Shown here: in pieces, positions 1 through 7,402 of the stretch
Layout: each line of letters begins with the position of its first letter
Position numbering within the stretch: the first letter of the stretch is position 1
Assembly: GCA_039180865.1 (NCBI GenBank)
Contig: JBCDCZ010000065.1
Location: 1 to 17,804, forward strand
Origin: JBCDCU01 sp039180865
Lineage (GTDB): Bacteria > Pseudomonadota > Alphaproteobacteria > Rhizobiales > JACESI01
Length of the DNA: 17,804 nt
Direction: 5' to 3'
Position numbers and translations under genes: made by a program
Notes under the pieces: generated by a model
Database searches by the model: none
What the model saw: only the letters and a program-made list of their open reading frames with translations
What the model was told of the DNA's origin: nothing

Positions 1-126
1 AAACTGTCGCTCAGCGAAAGCGTTCGCAAGATTGAAGAAAACCTCGCTAAAGGTCCGCGTCGTGGAACCGGCAAGTCCGAGGAAGCCGACGTCGAGGACG
101 CTGAAGGACAGGAAGAGGCTGCGTAG
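1..126 (+). CDS. CarD-family (CdnL-like) transcription regulator, C-terminal end only
   Basis: Frame 1 is open from the left edge to a TAG at 124–126, giving 41 residues. It has a short helix (LSLSESVRKIEENL), a basic turn (AKGPRRG) and an acidic tail ending in EEAA. This resembles the C-terminus of alphaproteobacterial CarD/CdnL proteins, which bind the RNA polymerase beta subunit and stabilise the open promoter complex. The diagnostic N-terminal Tudor-like domain lies outside the window, so the call rests on tail similarity recalled from the family and on the rpoH2 neighbour. A hairpin terminator follows 27 bases after the stop, so rpoH2 is probably a separate unit. Confidence 0.55.
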   Translation, partial: KLSLSESVRKIEENLAKGPRRGTGKSEEADVEDAEGQEEAA

Positions 127-152
127 TCAATCTCAGCTTTTGGATTTTTGAG

Positions 153-190
153 ACCGGGTCCAGCAAGAGCTGCGCCCGGTTTCATATTTT
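153..190 (+). terminator. Rho-independent-type terminator after the carD-like gene
   Basis: ACCGGG (153–158) pairs with CCCGGT (175–180). An inner helix CAGC (161–164)/GCTG (169–172) is closed by an AAGA loop. A T-rich run (TTCATATTTT) follows. It lies between the stop of the upstream gene and the rpoH2 promoter candidate. Confidence 0.7.
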
Positions 191-212
191 ATAAACTTTT
201 CTTATGCGGTTG

Positions 213-242
213 TGATCCAGACCCGCAGGCCGACCGTACACT
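213..242 (+). promoter_or_regulatory. Candidate ECF (RpoE/ECF11-like) promoter of rpoH2
   Basis: TGATCC at 213–218 is followed by 18 bases and then TACACT at 237–242. From memory, the group-11 ECF sigma factor RpoE of Rhodobacter, which responds to singlet oxygen, uses a TGATCC −35 element and controls rpoHII there. A start near 249 would leave about 24 bases of leader, with the AGGAGA ribosome site at 261–266. This is a single-site match; no RpoE or ChrR gene is in the window. Confidence 0.45.
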
Positions 243-272
243 TCCTGACAGACGAAGTTTAGGAGATGATCC

Positions 273-1142
273 ATGTCAGGTCTTACCGGTCCCAATCGCC
301 AATTCGTCAAGGCAGCGATGCAAGCGCCTTACCTCTCGCGGGAGGAAGAACACGAACTGGCGGTCCGGTGGAAGGATGAGCAGGATCAGCAGGCGATGCA
401 CCGGATGACCCAGGCGCACATGCGACTGGTGATCTCTATGGCGGCAAAGTTCAAGAACTTCGGATTACCCATGAGCGACCTGATACAGGAAGGCCATGTC
501 GGTCTTCTTGAGGCTGCAGCGCGTTTTGAACCGGATCGGGAAGTTCGCTTCTCAACCTATGCGACCTGGTGGATCCGCGCTTCGATCCAGGACTACATCC
601 TCAGAAATTGGTCGATTGTCCGTGGTGGTACGAGTTCCGCGCAAAAGGCGCTCTTCTTCAATTTGCGCAGATTGCGAGCCCGGCTCGCTCAATCGAACGA
701 AGAGCTGCAGGGTGAGCAGATCTATCAGGAAATCGCGACTGCGATCGGCGTGTCCACCAAAGATGTCGCACTGATGGACTCGCGTTTGTCCGGCCCGGAC
801 CAGTCGCTGAATGTACCGGTTATGGAGTCGGAATCGACGGGAGCGGACCGTCAGGACTTTCTCGTATCAGACCAGCCACTCCAAGACGAATTGGTGGGCG
901 GGCAGATTGACAGTGAGCGGCGCTCTCATTGGCTGCGTCAAGCGCTCGGTGTCCTTTCCGAGCGGGAACTCCGGATCGTTAAGGAGCGCCGGCTTACCGA
1001 CGATGGTGCGACACTGGAATCTTTGGGCACCGCGCTTGGTATTTCGAAAGAGCGCGTGCGCCAGATCGAAAATCGCGCTCTGCAGAAAATGAAAGCAGCC
1101 CTTCTCAGTGAGAATGCCGACGCGGGTTCCTATATAGGATAA
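273..1142 (+). CDS. rpoH2: RNA polymerase sigma-32 family factor RpoH2 (RpoHII)
   Basis: This 289-residue sigma-70-family factor directs RNA polymerase to heat-shock or oxidative-stress promoters. Region 2 spans about 47–117 (HMRLVISMAAKF, LIQEGHVGLLEAAARFEP, FSTYATWWIRASIQDYILR). The RpoH box follows at about 124–136 (QKALFFNLRRLRA). The region 4.2 helix-turn-helix is at about 246–271 (TLESLGTALGISKERVRQIENRAL). The wording RNWSIVRGGTSSAQKALFFNLR is that of the second alphaproteobacterial RpoH paralog, not of RpoH1 (SWSLVKMGTT). In Rhodobacter and rhizobia RpoH2 serves the singlet-oxygen and oxidative response. The ATG at 273 has AGGAGA at 261–266. It probably has its own promoter (213–242) because a terminator precedes it. 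Family and paralog assignment are both quite secure. Confidence 0.95.
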   Translation: MSGLTGPNRQFVKAAMQAPYLSREEEHELAVRWKDEQDQQAMHRMTQAHMRLVISMAAKFKNFGLPMSDLIQEGHVGLLEAAARFEPDREVRFSTYATWWIRASIQDYILRNWSIVRGGTSSAQKALFFNLRRLRARLAQSNEELQGEQIYQEIATAIGVSTKDVALMDSRLSGPDQSLNVPVMESESTGADRQDFLVSDQPLQDELVGGQIDSERRSHWLRQALGVLSERELRIVKERRLTDDGATLESLGTALGISKERVRQIENRALQKMKAALLSENADAGSYIG

Positions 1143-1476
1143 GCGCTCCCCGCATCTTGATTTCCCGAGTTTATTTGCCCCGCACATGAAAATTTTTCTG
1201 TGCTGTGAGACAGCCCAATGTTGTTTCAGAGGCGATGTTTCGCCCCGTATCGCGCGGCTCTCGCGACGATACCCTCATGAAATGGCAGGGCATCCAGACC
1301 CAATCGGCATGAAATAAGAGACGATAGCTGGTCAATCAGCACTCTTAGGGCTCATAATGTGAGCGTGTGTTTGCGAATCTCAGTGTCGTCTGCTGATGTA
1401 TGCGTTGATCGCCCAGGAGCGCAAACCACAGATAAAGTAGCTGGTCATTCGAACGGTTTGCCCGGTGACTATTGAG
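1143..1476. other. 334-base non-coding gap with adjacent hairpins
   Basis: No convincing gene is seen between the convergent rpoH2 and DUF4175 genes. Two hairpins stand next to each other. One is GGCGA-TGTT-TCGCC (about 1231–1244). The other, at 1247–1272, pairs GTATCG with CGATAC and CGCG with CGCG around a GCTCT loop, with one bulged A. A weaker one, GCTCA-TAATG-TGAGC, lies at 1350–1364. None is followed by a T-run, so they are not textbook terminators. They may be rho-dependent 3' ends or a small RNA. Confidence 0.4.
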
Positions 1477-4155
1477 TTAGTCCGACTGGAGGAGCCGTTC
1501 CAGGTAATCGAGTTCCAAAAGCGGACGCTGGGTATCGCCAAGCCGTCGGCGGATGGCATCCAGGATCTCCCGTGCGCGCTGTGTATCGATTTCATCTGGT
1601 ACTTTGACGCTGTCGCCAAAGTCACTGCCACGCGTACGTTCAGGGCGCCCAAGCGGGTCCGTGCGGTTTTCACCTTCCGCAGTATCGTGTGCACCTTCCC
1701 CTTGACCTTCACCCTGGGCCATCTGGTTCGCAAGCTGTTGGGCACCGCTTCTGAGATTATCAAGCGCGTCTGCCTGATCACGCCCCGCTGCCGGGAGATC
1801 CCCGTTGCCAAGCTCTCCTGCCGCACTATCCATGGAGTTTTGAGCATCGCCGAGCTGTTGGTTGCCACTCAGCCCGTTCCGTTGCATCTGCTCCATGAAA
1901 TCACGCAGGCGGTCGGCAAGGGTTTGCTGGCCATTCTGGAGATCCTGCAGCAATTGTTCGAGATTGCCGGCTTGGCCCTGTCCGGGCTCCTGTCCCTGGC
2001 CTTCGCCACCGCGCTGCGCCTGGTTCTGATCCCCTTGGGACTGCTGGCCTTGATAACCTTGGCGACCTTGTTGATTTTGCTGATTCTGCTGGCGGAAAGT
2101 CCTGTCCATCAACTCCTGCTGGCGGCGGATCATGTCGCCGAGTTCGTTGAGCATCTGTTGGGCCTGGCTTTGCCCGCGGTCGCCTTGCTGATCGCGATTG
2201 GCTTGCAGGTTTTCCATCATTTGTTGGAGTTCGGAGAGGAGCTGCTGAGCCGCATCGCGAGATCCAGTGGCTGCAAGGTCCTCTATCCGGTCAAGCATCC
2301 TCTCAAGATCCTGTGGGGTCAGGGTCTGCGAAGGATCGATGGGTTGCTGGTTCTGGTTTTCACTCAACTGGTTTTGTTGCGCTTGTTCCGCCAGTGCCTG
2401 CATGAACTCGCGCATTGCCTGCCGCGCTTCATCCATCAGCCTCGCCAGTTCCTCTTCACTGGCACCGTTCTCGATACCCTCCCGAAGCGCCTCCAGAGCT
2501 TCGCGCAGGTTTCTTTCCGCCTCCGACAGGTCTCCGTCTTCGATACCGGTCGCAAGTTCCCAAAGTTGGTCAACGACCCGGCGCAGCGCATCGTCGTCAC
2601 GCGCATCGATCAGGCCCCGTCTTACAGCAGCGAGCGTGATCAATGTGGCATTATTATCGTCATATTGCTCCGGACGCAGCGTCAGGACGTCGATAATGTC
2701 GACAAGACGTTCAGCGTAGTTTGCATCGAGGGCGAGATTGCGCCTCTGTTCGATGATGGCACGGGCGACAGGCTTGGTGAACCTGCGCTCCGGCAGTCGG
2801 AACGTCTGTGGGGGACTGGTGCCAGACTGGCCTGCCTCATCATGCGCATGCAGCGTCATCGTGACTTCGGCGCCTGCCCAGGGATGATCGACAATCGAAC
2901 GAATTGTCTTCGAGGCTCCGTCCTTGATCCGCCTGCTGTTGAGCGTCAAAGGAAACTTTGGCGGGTCGTAAAGGGGGCGGGCACCTTCGCCGGATAGCTC
3001 GGCTTTTGCTTGCTGGGTGGGCTCAATGACGCCCTCGGCTCGGATCACTCCGTAATCGTCTTTGAGAAGCGCAAAAACTTCAAGCGCTCCGGATTGTTGA
3101 ACGGTCGGGCTTGCGCCATAACTGATCGTCGGCACCTCATCTTGAACGACATCAAAGGTCCACGTTGTTGCGCCTTCCGGCGTATCGACAGTGAGCGAAC
3201 CGTTCGCTTCAAGGATGAGTTCATAGTTTTGCGGGGTTCCAGCATCGCGTGGAGCGGGTGCCTCCACGTTTGCACTGTCTTCGGACGTTTCCGCAATTGC
3301 CGTCTCCGCCCCATTTTCAGCGGCAAATGTCACAAGGGTTGATCCGGCATTCACGGCCCGGATCGTAATAACGCTGTTTTCCGGCACGGTGAGCCGGTCC
3401 AATTCACCCTCAAGGCGTTCGTTGGTGAGAAAGATCGGCGGTTGGGATGTGTAAGACGGCGGGGTAACCCAGGCATCCAAACGGGCGACCACTGTGCTCG
3501 CGGGCGAGTAGAAAGTGAATAATTCAGTCAATCGCAATGCACGATCTGATCCGGCCATGTTGAAGCCGACAAAAGCCAAAAGGACAGCGAAGGTGCGAAG
3601 TGCGTAGGGGTCCCGCCATTCCAATTGGCGTTCCGGAGGGCCGGAGCGCAATCGACTGAGTGCGGCGCGCATCCGATCCTGATGGGCTTGCCACAGGGCC
3701 CGCTCCGATGCACTCGCCTGATCACCGATAGCGGCCGGTTGGTCGAGCATTGTGGTAAGCGGACGGTGCTTTACCGCTGAAATGTCTTCAATGCGTTCGA
3801 TTGCATCATCTTCGTCCGGCAGACCTACATTGACGAGCTTCCAAACAAAGTAGAAGAGGCCCGCAGCAAAGGCGATGATCGCGAGCACGCGGAGGGGTGC
3901 CGGGACAAGGAGCCACAATCCGATCCAAGAAAGGCCGCAATAAATCAGTGCAATCGCACCAAGGCCGGAAAGCGGTGGCCAGATCCTCTCCCATGCAAGG
4001 ATAAGCTTGGTGCGGAGCACGACTGACGAGACGCGCTTTAACGCTGCGGTTCCGTCGGCGTTTGGACTGCGCTTTTTTCCCGCCTGATCTTCCCGATGCG
4101 TACCCTTATTCTTGGGTGACGCCGTTGCTGTCTCGCGTTGATCGTGACCAGTCAT
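1477..4155 (-). CDS. TIGR02302 / DUF4175 family membrane protein with low-complexity C-terminal half
   Basis: This 892-residue protein belongs to a large alphaproteobacterial family of unknown function. A charged, lysine-rich tail (1–38) precedes two membrane segments (about 62–84 and 88–107) and a third at about 186–201. The middle part (about 210–460) looks like a soluble, beta-rich extracytoplasmic region. The C-terminal third is predicted helical and very rich in Gln, Gly, Glu and Asn, with its purest Q/G stretch at about 688–729. It ends with a conserved-looking block (DPLGRPERTRGSDFG to LELDYLERLL). The ATG at 4155 has a GAGG site just upstream. The gene runs convergent to rpoH2, and the next gene on the other side is divergent, so it is probably transcribed alone. 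Family membership is confident; function is unknown. Confidence 0.9.
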   Translation of the reverse strand: MTGHDQRETATASPKNKGTHREDQAGKKRSPNADGTAALKRVSSVVLRTKLILAWERIWPPLSGLGAIALIYCGLSWIGLWLLVPAPLRVLAIIAFAAGLFYFVWKLVNVGLPDEDDAIERIEDISAVKHRPLTTMLDQPAAIGDQASASERALWQAHQDRMRAALSRLRSGPPERQLEWRDPYALRTFAVLLAFVGFNMAGSDRALRLTELFTFYSPASTVVARLDAWVTPPSYTSQPPIFLTNERLEGELDRLTVPENSVITIRAVNAGSTLVTFAAENGAETAIAETSEDSANVEAPAPRDAGTPQNYELILEANGSLTVDTPEGATTWTFDVVQDEVPTISYGASPTVQQSGALEVFALLKDDYGVIRAEGVIEPTQQAKAELSGEGARPLYDPPKFPLTLNSRRIKDGASKTIRSIVDHPWAGAEVTMTLHAHDEAGQSGTSPPQTFRLPERRFTKPVARAIIEQRRNLALDANYAERLVDIIDVLTLRPEQYDDNNATLITLAAVRRGLIDARDDDALRRVVDQLWELATGIEDGDLSEAERNLREALEALREGIENGASEEELARLMDEARQAMREFMQALAEQAQQNQLSENQNQQPIDPSQTLTPQDLERMLDRIEDLAATGSRDAAQQLLSELQQMMENLQANRDQQGDRGQSQAQQMLNELGDMIRRQQELMDRTFRQQNQQNQQGRQGYQGQQSQGDQNQAQRGGEGQGQEPGQGQAGNLEQLLQDLQNGQQTLADRLRDFMEQMQRNGLSGNQQLGDAQNSMDSAAGELGNGDLPAAGRDQADALDNLRSGAQQLANQMAQGEGQGEGAHDTAEGENRTDPLGRPERTRGSDFGDSVKVPDEIDTQRAREILDAIRRRLGDTQRPLLELDYLERLLQSD

Positions 4156-4527
4156 TGAGCCTCGTATCGTCTGATGTTCAATTGGGCCAGCGCGGATATC
4201 GCCCGCTCTTCAACCTGCCGTCTCGGCTTATTTCCAGCCTAGTTGTAAAATATGGGCTTTCAGTGGTTGGAAGCTAGCATCAATTTCAAAGTGTGCATAA
4301 CCAAAACAGGTGGACGTGCTGTCGCTGTGCTGCCAAGGCACACTGAAATCGTCTGTGATATGCCGTGTAACCGGTGTTTATGACAGTTTCGGGCGACGCA
4401 AACGCGCCTTGCAAGGATCAAATAACATTTATTTGACCGGCGACTGCATCTGGTGCGAGGAACGCCCGTCCCGTTTTGAGTGAACTCGCACGCTGAAACG
4501 GTCCTCTGATACCAAAAGGATTCCCGG
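4156..4527. other. 372-base divergent intergenic region
   Basis: The region separates the divergent DUF4175 and glutathione-transferase genes and must hold both promoters. No strong −35/−10 pair was recognised. A small inverted repeat, CAAATA-N5-TATTTG, lies at 4419–4435, about 92 bases before the transferase start, with TTGACC overlapping its right arm. Open frames here are short and lack ribosome sites. Confidence 0.35.
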
Positions 4528-5229
4528 ATGAACGCGCTTACGTCTTTCAAGATAACCGAAAAATGGCCGGCGACCGACGCTGGCGTTATTCAGCTATACT
4601 CCCTGCCGACACCTAATGGAGTGAAGGCTTCAATCGCGCTCGAGGAAATGGGGCTCGCCTATGAACCTCACACGGTCTCGTTTTCAACCGATGACCAAAT
4701 GACGCCAGAATTCCTGTCGCTCAATCCCAACAACAAGATCCCTGCGATTATTGATCCGAACGGGCCCGATGGCACACCGATCGGATTGTTCGAAAGCGGT
4801 GCTATCCTTATCTATCTTGCTGACAAAACCGGCATGTTTATACCGAAAGCCGGGGCTGACCGGTACGAATGCCTGCAATGGCTCATGTTCCAGATGGGCG
4901 GATTGGGACCGATGTTCGGGCAGTTCGGGCATTTTCACAAATTTGCTGTCGGAAAAACCAGCGACGACTACGGGCTCGAACGGTACAAGGGCGAGACCAA
5001 GCGCCTGTTGAACGTGCTTGAAAACCGCTTGCAAAACCGTGAATTCATTATGGGCAGTGACTACACAATCGCGGATATGGCTATCTTCCCGTGGGTTCGT
5101 GTTCTCGGAGGCTTCTATGATGCCGCGGAGGTCTTAGAGCTCTCATCCTATCAAGCGGTAGGCGACTATGTTGCGCGATGCGAAGCCCGGCCTGCTTCTG
5201 CCCGCGGATTGGAAATTCCCGCGCGCTGA
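4528..5229 (+). CDS. Glutathione S-transferase family protein, YfcG-like (Nu class)
   Basis: This 233-residue protein has a thioredoxin-fold N-terminal domain (about 20–102) and an all-helical C-terminal domain. The active-site turn is LYSLPTPNG (T28-P29-N30). NPNNKIPAI (66–74) carries the cis-proline, and ESGAILIYLA (89–98) is the glutathione-binding helix start. The C-terminal signature QWLMFQMGGLGPMFGQ and the capping-box region YTIADMAIFPWV are also present. The pattern matches E. coli YfcG, a GSH-dependent disulfide-bond reductase using Thr/Asn rather than a Tyr or Ser nucleophile. It is therefore probably a cytosolic disulfide reductase or peroxidase, not a classic detoxifying transferase; substrates are unknown. 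AAAGGA at 4515–4520 supports the ATG at 4528. A strong terminator follows, so the gene is monocistronic. Confidence 0.9.
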   Translation: MNALTSFKITEKWPATDAGVIQLYSLPTPNGVKASIALEEMGLAYEPHTVSFSTDDQMTPEFLSLNPNNKIPAIIDPNGPDGTPIGLFESGAILIYLADKTGMFIPKAGADRYECLQWLMFQMGGLGPMFGQFGHFHKFAVGKTSDDYGLERYKGETKRLLNVLENRLQNREFIMGSDYTIADMAIFPWVRVLGGFYDAAEVLELSSYQAVGDYVARCEARPASARGLEIPAR

Positions 5230-5257
5230 ATGTCGTCTATTTGCCAGTTGAAGAGTA

Positions 5258-5290
5258 GCCGTTTCCGTGTTCACGGAAGCGGCCTTTTCT
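5258..5290 (+). terminator. Rho-independent terminator after the glutathione-transferase gene
   Basis: A 12-bp stem pairs 5258–5269 with 5272–5283 (GCCGTTTCCGTG against CACGGAAGCGGC, one G·T pair) around a TT loop. CTTTTCT follows. It starts 28 bases after the stop codon and separates this gene from the chemotaxis receptor downstream. Confidence 0.85.
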
Positions 5291-5386
5291 CAGTAAATCA
5301 CTGTGATTTCAAGAAAATAACCTCAATCAATTATTGACCAAACAATTCTAACGTCCGGCAAAATTACGAAAACCGTACTATTTGCC

Positions 5387-7354
5387 ATGACCAGCTTCTC
5401 CATAAAATCGAACCTGATGATCATATTTTTGGTCCTGGTGGGGCCAATCCTGACAATGGGTTTTTTAATTTTCGGAGATCTTTACAGAGACTATCAGATC
5501 ATTCGCAAAGAACAGAATGCGCTGGAAACTATTGAAGCACTCTGGCCAATCCACGTGGCGATCGCCCAGAAAAGGGAAGGCACCAGCTATCGCGGTGTTC
5601 TGCTTCCACTAGAGCGAATGCCTGTTATCAATTCATGCGTCGTGACCGGGGAGCGCACATTTTTAGAAGCGGTGAATGGTTACGGTATCAGTGAGGGAGC
5701 GACGCTCTCCAATTGCCTCGCCGAACAGACAGGTCTTCTCGCAACACCTGACCCCAAGACAAACTTTCTGACCGGGCTAGCGGCCGCTCGACTTCCCGAA
5801 CTTCTGCGACGCGTTGCAGGACTTGAAGTCATTAGAGGCAACCTTGCGGAAAGTGATCAGATCGCATTTGCCGATTTGATGCATTTTCTGGTCTCTGCCG
5901 GCATGTTCAAGGTGACCGCCGATCAGATTAGAGACCGATTGGAGCAAAGCGGGCAAGAGTTTGGCATAGCGTCCATGGCTGACCTTGAACGGTTCCTGCA
6001 GGTTTTCGGAACGGCGAACAACAGGTTTCAAGGTGGGGCGCAAAGGCTTTCATTTTCACTGGAGCAAGCGAGCGTCGGTTCGGATTTGGACTCGGCCGCG
6101 TTCGAAGAAGCCTATGTGATGTTCGTTGAGGGTATCGATACCTTGTGGGGATCCGTAAGCCGGATGGCGCGCGTTGAACTTAACCTTATGCCTCGCGGCC
6201 TTGAGATACGGATTGCGCTCCTGGGTGGAATGATTGTCTTGATGATCGCAGTTGGTCTTGTGGTCGCGCTTTTCAGCTACAGAAGTGTCTTGTCGAAAGT
6301 CTTCGGTTTAAAGGCTGGGATCGCAGCCCTCGGCGACGACCGGGATGGAATGAGTGACGGTGATGCTCTTCTTAAGGGCGAAATACCTTACGCAACGTCC
6401 CGCGATGAAATTGGTGAGATCGCAAGGGCAGTTGAAGACTTCCGTGATCGGGTTGTCGAACAGGCCGAACGGTCCGAGCGCGGACGGCTGGAGGCGCTGG
6501 AAGATCGCAGACGGGCAATGGACGTCCTTGTCGGAGAGTTTCGCCAAGAAACAGTACAGGCTCTTGATACCGTACGTTCCGGAATGACAACGCTCACTGA
6601 CACCTCGGAAAGTCTTCAATATGCAGCCGATCGCACCGGCGAGAAAGTCGATATCGTCTTTCAGGCTTCGGAAAGTACCAGCACGAACGCGCAGGAAGTG
6701 GTTCGGGCAGCTCAGGAAGTCGGCGTAAATCTGAACGTTCTTGTTGATGAGGCACGGCTTGCCACTGATGTGACGCAGCAAGCGACGACTGAGACCGAAC
6801 GGACGAATGCGGAGGTCGTGGAACTCGCTGAAACAGCTGAGAAAATCGGTGAAATTGTCTCAGTCATTCAGGGTATTGCGGAGCAGACCAATCTCTTAGC
6901 GCTGAACGCTACGATCGAGGCTGCCCGCGCTGGCGAAGCGGGTCGCGGCTTTGCAGTGGCCGCAGGTGAGGTCAAGGGACTTGCCGAACAAACGGCTAGA
7001 GCAACCGATCAGATCATTGGAAATGTAGAGGATGTGCAGACCCGGACGGGACGGGCGGCATCCGCCATGAATTCCATTGTGGAGACGATTGCACGCGCGT
7101 CGGAGCGAACGTCGACTATGATGGATGCACTCGGGACGCAGCAACGAACGACCAGCACAATCAATGAAGGCGCGGAAGTTGCCTTCAAGGCGACGCGGGA
7201 CGTGGTGACTCACATCGATCAAGTTGGGACGTCTGCCGAAGAGACCAGAACATCTGCGAAAAATGTTGCCCAGGTTTCCGGAGAAGTGTCGGGACACACC
7301 GATGCGCTCAACGACAAGGTCGATGCATTCCTGCGCAAGGTTGCATCCATCTGA
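5387..7354 (+). CDS. Methyl-accepting chemotaxis protein
   Basis: This 655-residue protein is a transmembrane chemoreceptor signalling to CheA/CheW. One membrane segment is at about 9–31, followed by a periplasmic sensor of about 240 residues that I could not assign to a named ligand-binding family. A second membrane segment is at about 275–297 and a HAMP linker at about 298–360. A long cytoplasmic coiled coil follows, with the signalling hairpin at about 500–545 (EQTNLLALNATIEAARAGEAGRG then FAVAAGEVKGLAEQTARAT). The C-terminus (LRKVASI) lacks a CheR/CheB-tethering pentapeptide. The sensor has two cysteines, C84 and C110, that could form a disulfide. No Shine-Dalgarno sequence is visible before the ATG; TACTAT at 5376–5381 sits six bases before it. 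No other chemotaxis genes adjoin it. Confidence 0.93.
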   Translation: MTSFSIKSNLMIIFLVLVGPILTMGFLIFGDLYRDYQIIRKEQNALETIEALWPIHVAIAQKREGTSYRGVLLPLERMPVINSCVVTGERTFLEAVNGYGISEGATLSNCLAEQTGLLATPDPKTNFLTGLAAARLPELLRRVAGLEVIRGNLAESDQIAFADLMHFLVSAGMFKVTADQIRDRLEQSGQEFGIASMADLERFLQVFGTANNRFQGGAQRLSFSLEQASVGSDLDSAAFEEAYVMFVEGIDTLWGSVSRMARVELNLMPRGLEIRIALLGGMIVLMIAVGLVVALFSYRSVLSKVFGLKAGIAALGDDRDGMSDGDALLKGEIPYATSRDEIGEIARAVEDFRDRVVEQAERSERGRLEALEDRRRAMDVLVGEFRQETVQALDTVRSGMTTLTDTSESLQYAADRTGEKVDIVFQASESTSTNAQEVVRAAQEVGVNLNVLVDEARLATDVTQQATTETERTNAEVVELAETAEKIGEIVSVIQGIAEQTNLLALNATIEAARAGEAGRGFAVAAGEVKGLAEQTARATDQIIGNVEDVQTRTGRAASAMNSIVETIARASERTSTMMDALGTQQRTTSTINEGAEVAFKATRDVVTHIDQVGTSAEETRTSAKNVAQVSGEVSGHTDALNDKVDAFLRKVASI

Positions 7355-7402
7355 CTCACCCCCAACAAAGCGCTGGATCTCGCACTGCTTGTCTATTCGC
7401 GT

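Noticed and set aside
148..408. 86-codon plus-strand frame overlapping the rpoH2 start
   Set aside because: It covers the terminator and promoter region and runs out of frame into rpoH2; no ribosome site or family resemblance.
1465..2997. 510-codon open frame on the plus strand
   Set aside because: It lies antisense to the well-supported DUF4175 gene. Its apparent Leu-rich product mirrors the Gln/Glu-rich codons on the other strand, and it has no ribosome site.
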